From Alphaproteobacteria bacterium (GTDB lineage: Bacteria; Pseudomonadota; Alphaproteobacteria; Micropepsales; Micropepsaceae): a stretch of 7,501 nt of DNA. The stretch covers positions 1 through 7,501 of the forward strand of contig JAPLPI010000201.1 of NCBI GenBank assembly GCA_026400305.1, in the 5' to 3' direction. Made by a program: the position numbers and the translations under genes. The notes below the pieces were generated by a model. It was given only the letters and a program-made list of their open reading frames with translations, made no database searches and was not told the DNA's origin. Of the stretch, positions 6,933 through 7,501 are shown one piece after another (the first letter of the stretch is position 1; each line of letters starts with the position of its first letter).

Positions 6933-7491
6933 TCAGACCTGCATGATTTCCTGCTCCTTGTTATGGAGCGCTGCATCGATGGTTTTTATGTGGTCATCGG
7001 TGAGCTTTTGCAGCTCATCGGCCTTGGTGTGCTGGTCGTCCTGGCTGATCTTGCCGTCCTTCTCTAGCTTCTTAAGCAGGTCGTTGCCGTCGCGGCGCAC
7101 ATTGCGCACGGCGATACGGGCGGCTTCGGCATATTTCGCCGCCAGCTTGGACAGTTCCTTGCGGCGTTCCTGGTTCAGTTCCGGCAGCGGAATGCGCAAC
7201 AGCTGGCCGTCCATCTGCGGGTTCAGGCCCAGGCCGGCATCGCGGATCGCCTTGTCCACCGCCTTGGCCAGGCTCTTGTCCCACACCTGAACGGTGATCA
7301 TGCGGGCTTCGGGTGTGCCAATGGAGCCGACCTGGCTGATCGGCACTGAGTTACCATAGGCCTCCACCTTGACCGGATCCAGCAGGGCGGCGCTGGCGCG
7401 GCCGGTGCGCAGGCCCGACAATTCGGTCTAGGGTGCCGATGGCGCCGTTCATGCGGCGGTCCAGTTCGTCCTTGTTGTAGGCATCAGCCAT
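6933..7491 (-). CDS. frr: Ribosome recycling factor, apparent -2 frameshift near the start
   Basis: Cytosolic factor that, with EF-G, splits the post-termination ribosome; normally essential. From ATG 7491 the frame reads a normal RRF N-terminus ([23 protein letters not shown]) to about 7423. It then loses homology and stops at TAA 7353-7351 after 46 codons. The rest of RRF ([15 protein letters not shown] through to KEQEIMQV) lies in another minus-strand frame, open from a TAG at 7430-7428 to the TGA at 6935-6933. Joining the parts with two bases restored (a CG pair, so that CGC-GAA replaces CGA-A) gives an uninterrupted RRF of about 186 residues, the family norm. TTG 7421 could start the second part (162 residues) but would lack most of the first long helix. 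A sequencing or assembly error is the likeliest cause; true inactivation would be surprising. A GAG 7 nt before the ATG is a weak ribosome site. pyrH commonly lies upstream but is outside the window. Confidence 0.9.
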
Positions 7492-7501
7492 TTTGTCGCT
7501 C

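Noticed and set aside
7351..7491. Programmed frameshifting in frr, similar to prfB
   Set aside because: There is no stop codon in the shift position, no slippery heptamer and no upstream Shine-Dalgarno stimulator. A +1 shift would also lose a residue conserved in spacing, whereas restoring two bases fits the family exactly.

Overview
All seven genes in this window lie on the minus strand and read from right to left. The order of transcription is frr (ribosome recycling factor), uppS (undecaprenyl diphosphate synthase), cdsA (CDP-diglyceride synthase), dxr (DXP reductoisomerase), rseP (site-2 intramembrane protease), bamA (outer-membrane assembly factor) and a Skp/OmpH-family periplasmic chaperone that runs off the left edge. 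The DNA is GC-rich. The order uppS-cdsA-dxr-rseP-bamA, with dxr between cdsA and rseP, is typical of Alphaproteobacteria; in Escherichia coli dxr lies before uppS. The single visible PDZ domain and short length of RseP and the FRGF form of the BamA loop-6 motif fit that group. I cannot name a genus.

Layout: frr, with an apparent frameshift, occupies 7491-6933. uppS (6927-6193) follows after 5 nt. cdsA (6196-5324) overlaps the uppS stop by 4 nt in a GTGA. dxr (5282-4089) follows, with an alternative GTG start at 5327 that would also make a 4-nt GTGA overlap. rseP (4089-2950) shares one base with the dxr stop (TGATG). After a 45-nt gap come bamA (2904-460) and then, 1 nt further on, the skp-like gene (458 to beyond base 1). 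No internal promoter or terminator is recognisable, so the block looks like one tightly coupled operon.

The genes form an envelope-building module. Dxr makes isoprenoid precursors and UppS turns them into the C55 lipid carrier for peptidoglycan and other glycans. CdsA makes the CDP-diacylglycerol precursor of phospholipids. Skp and BamA deliver and insert outer-membrane proteins, and RseP belongs to regulated intramembrane proteolysis, in several bacteria as part of the envelope-stress response. frr is the usual translation-related gene at the head of this cluster.

This is an ordinary, conserved chromosomal region. I see no mobile element, CRISPR array, RNA gene or unknown system. The observation most worth checking is the frameshift near the start of the normally essential frr gene. 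After it comes an Asp-to-Asn difference in the CdsA signature motif. The remaining findings are small.
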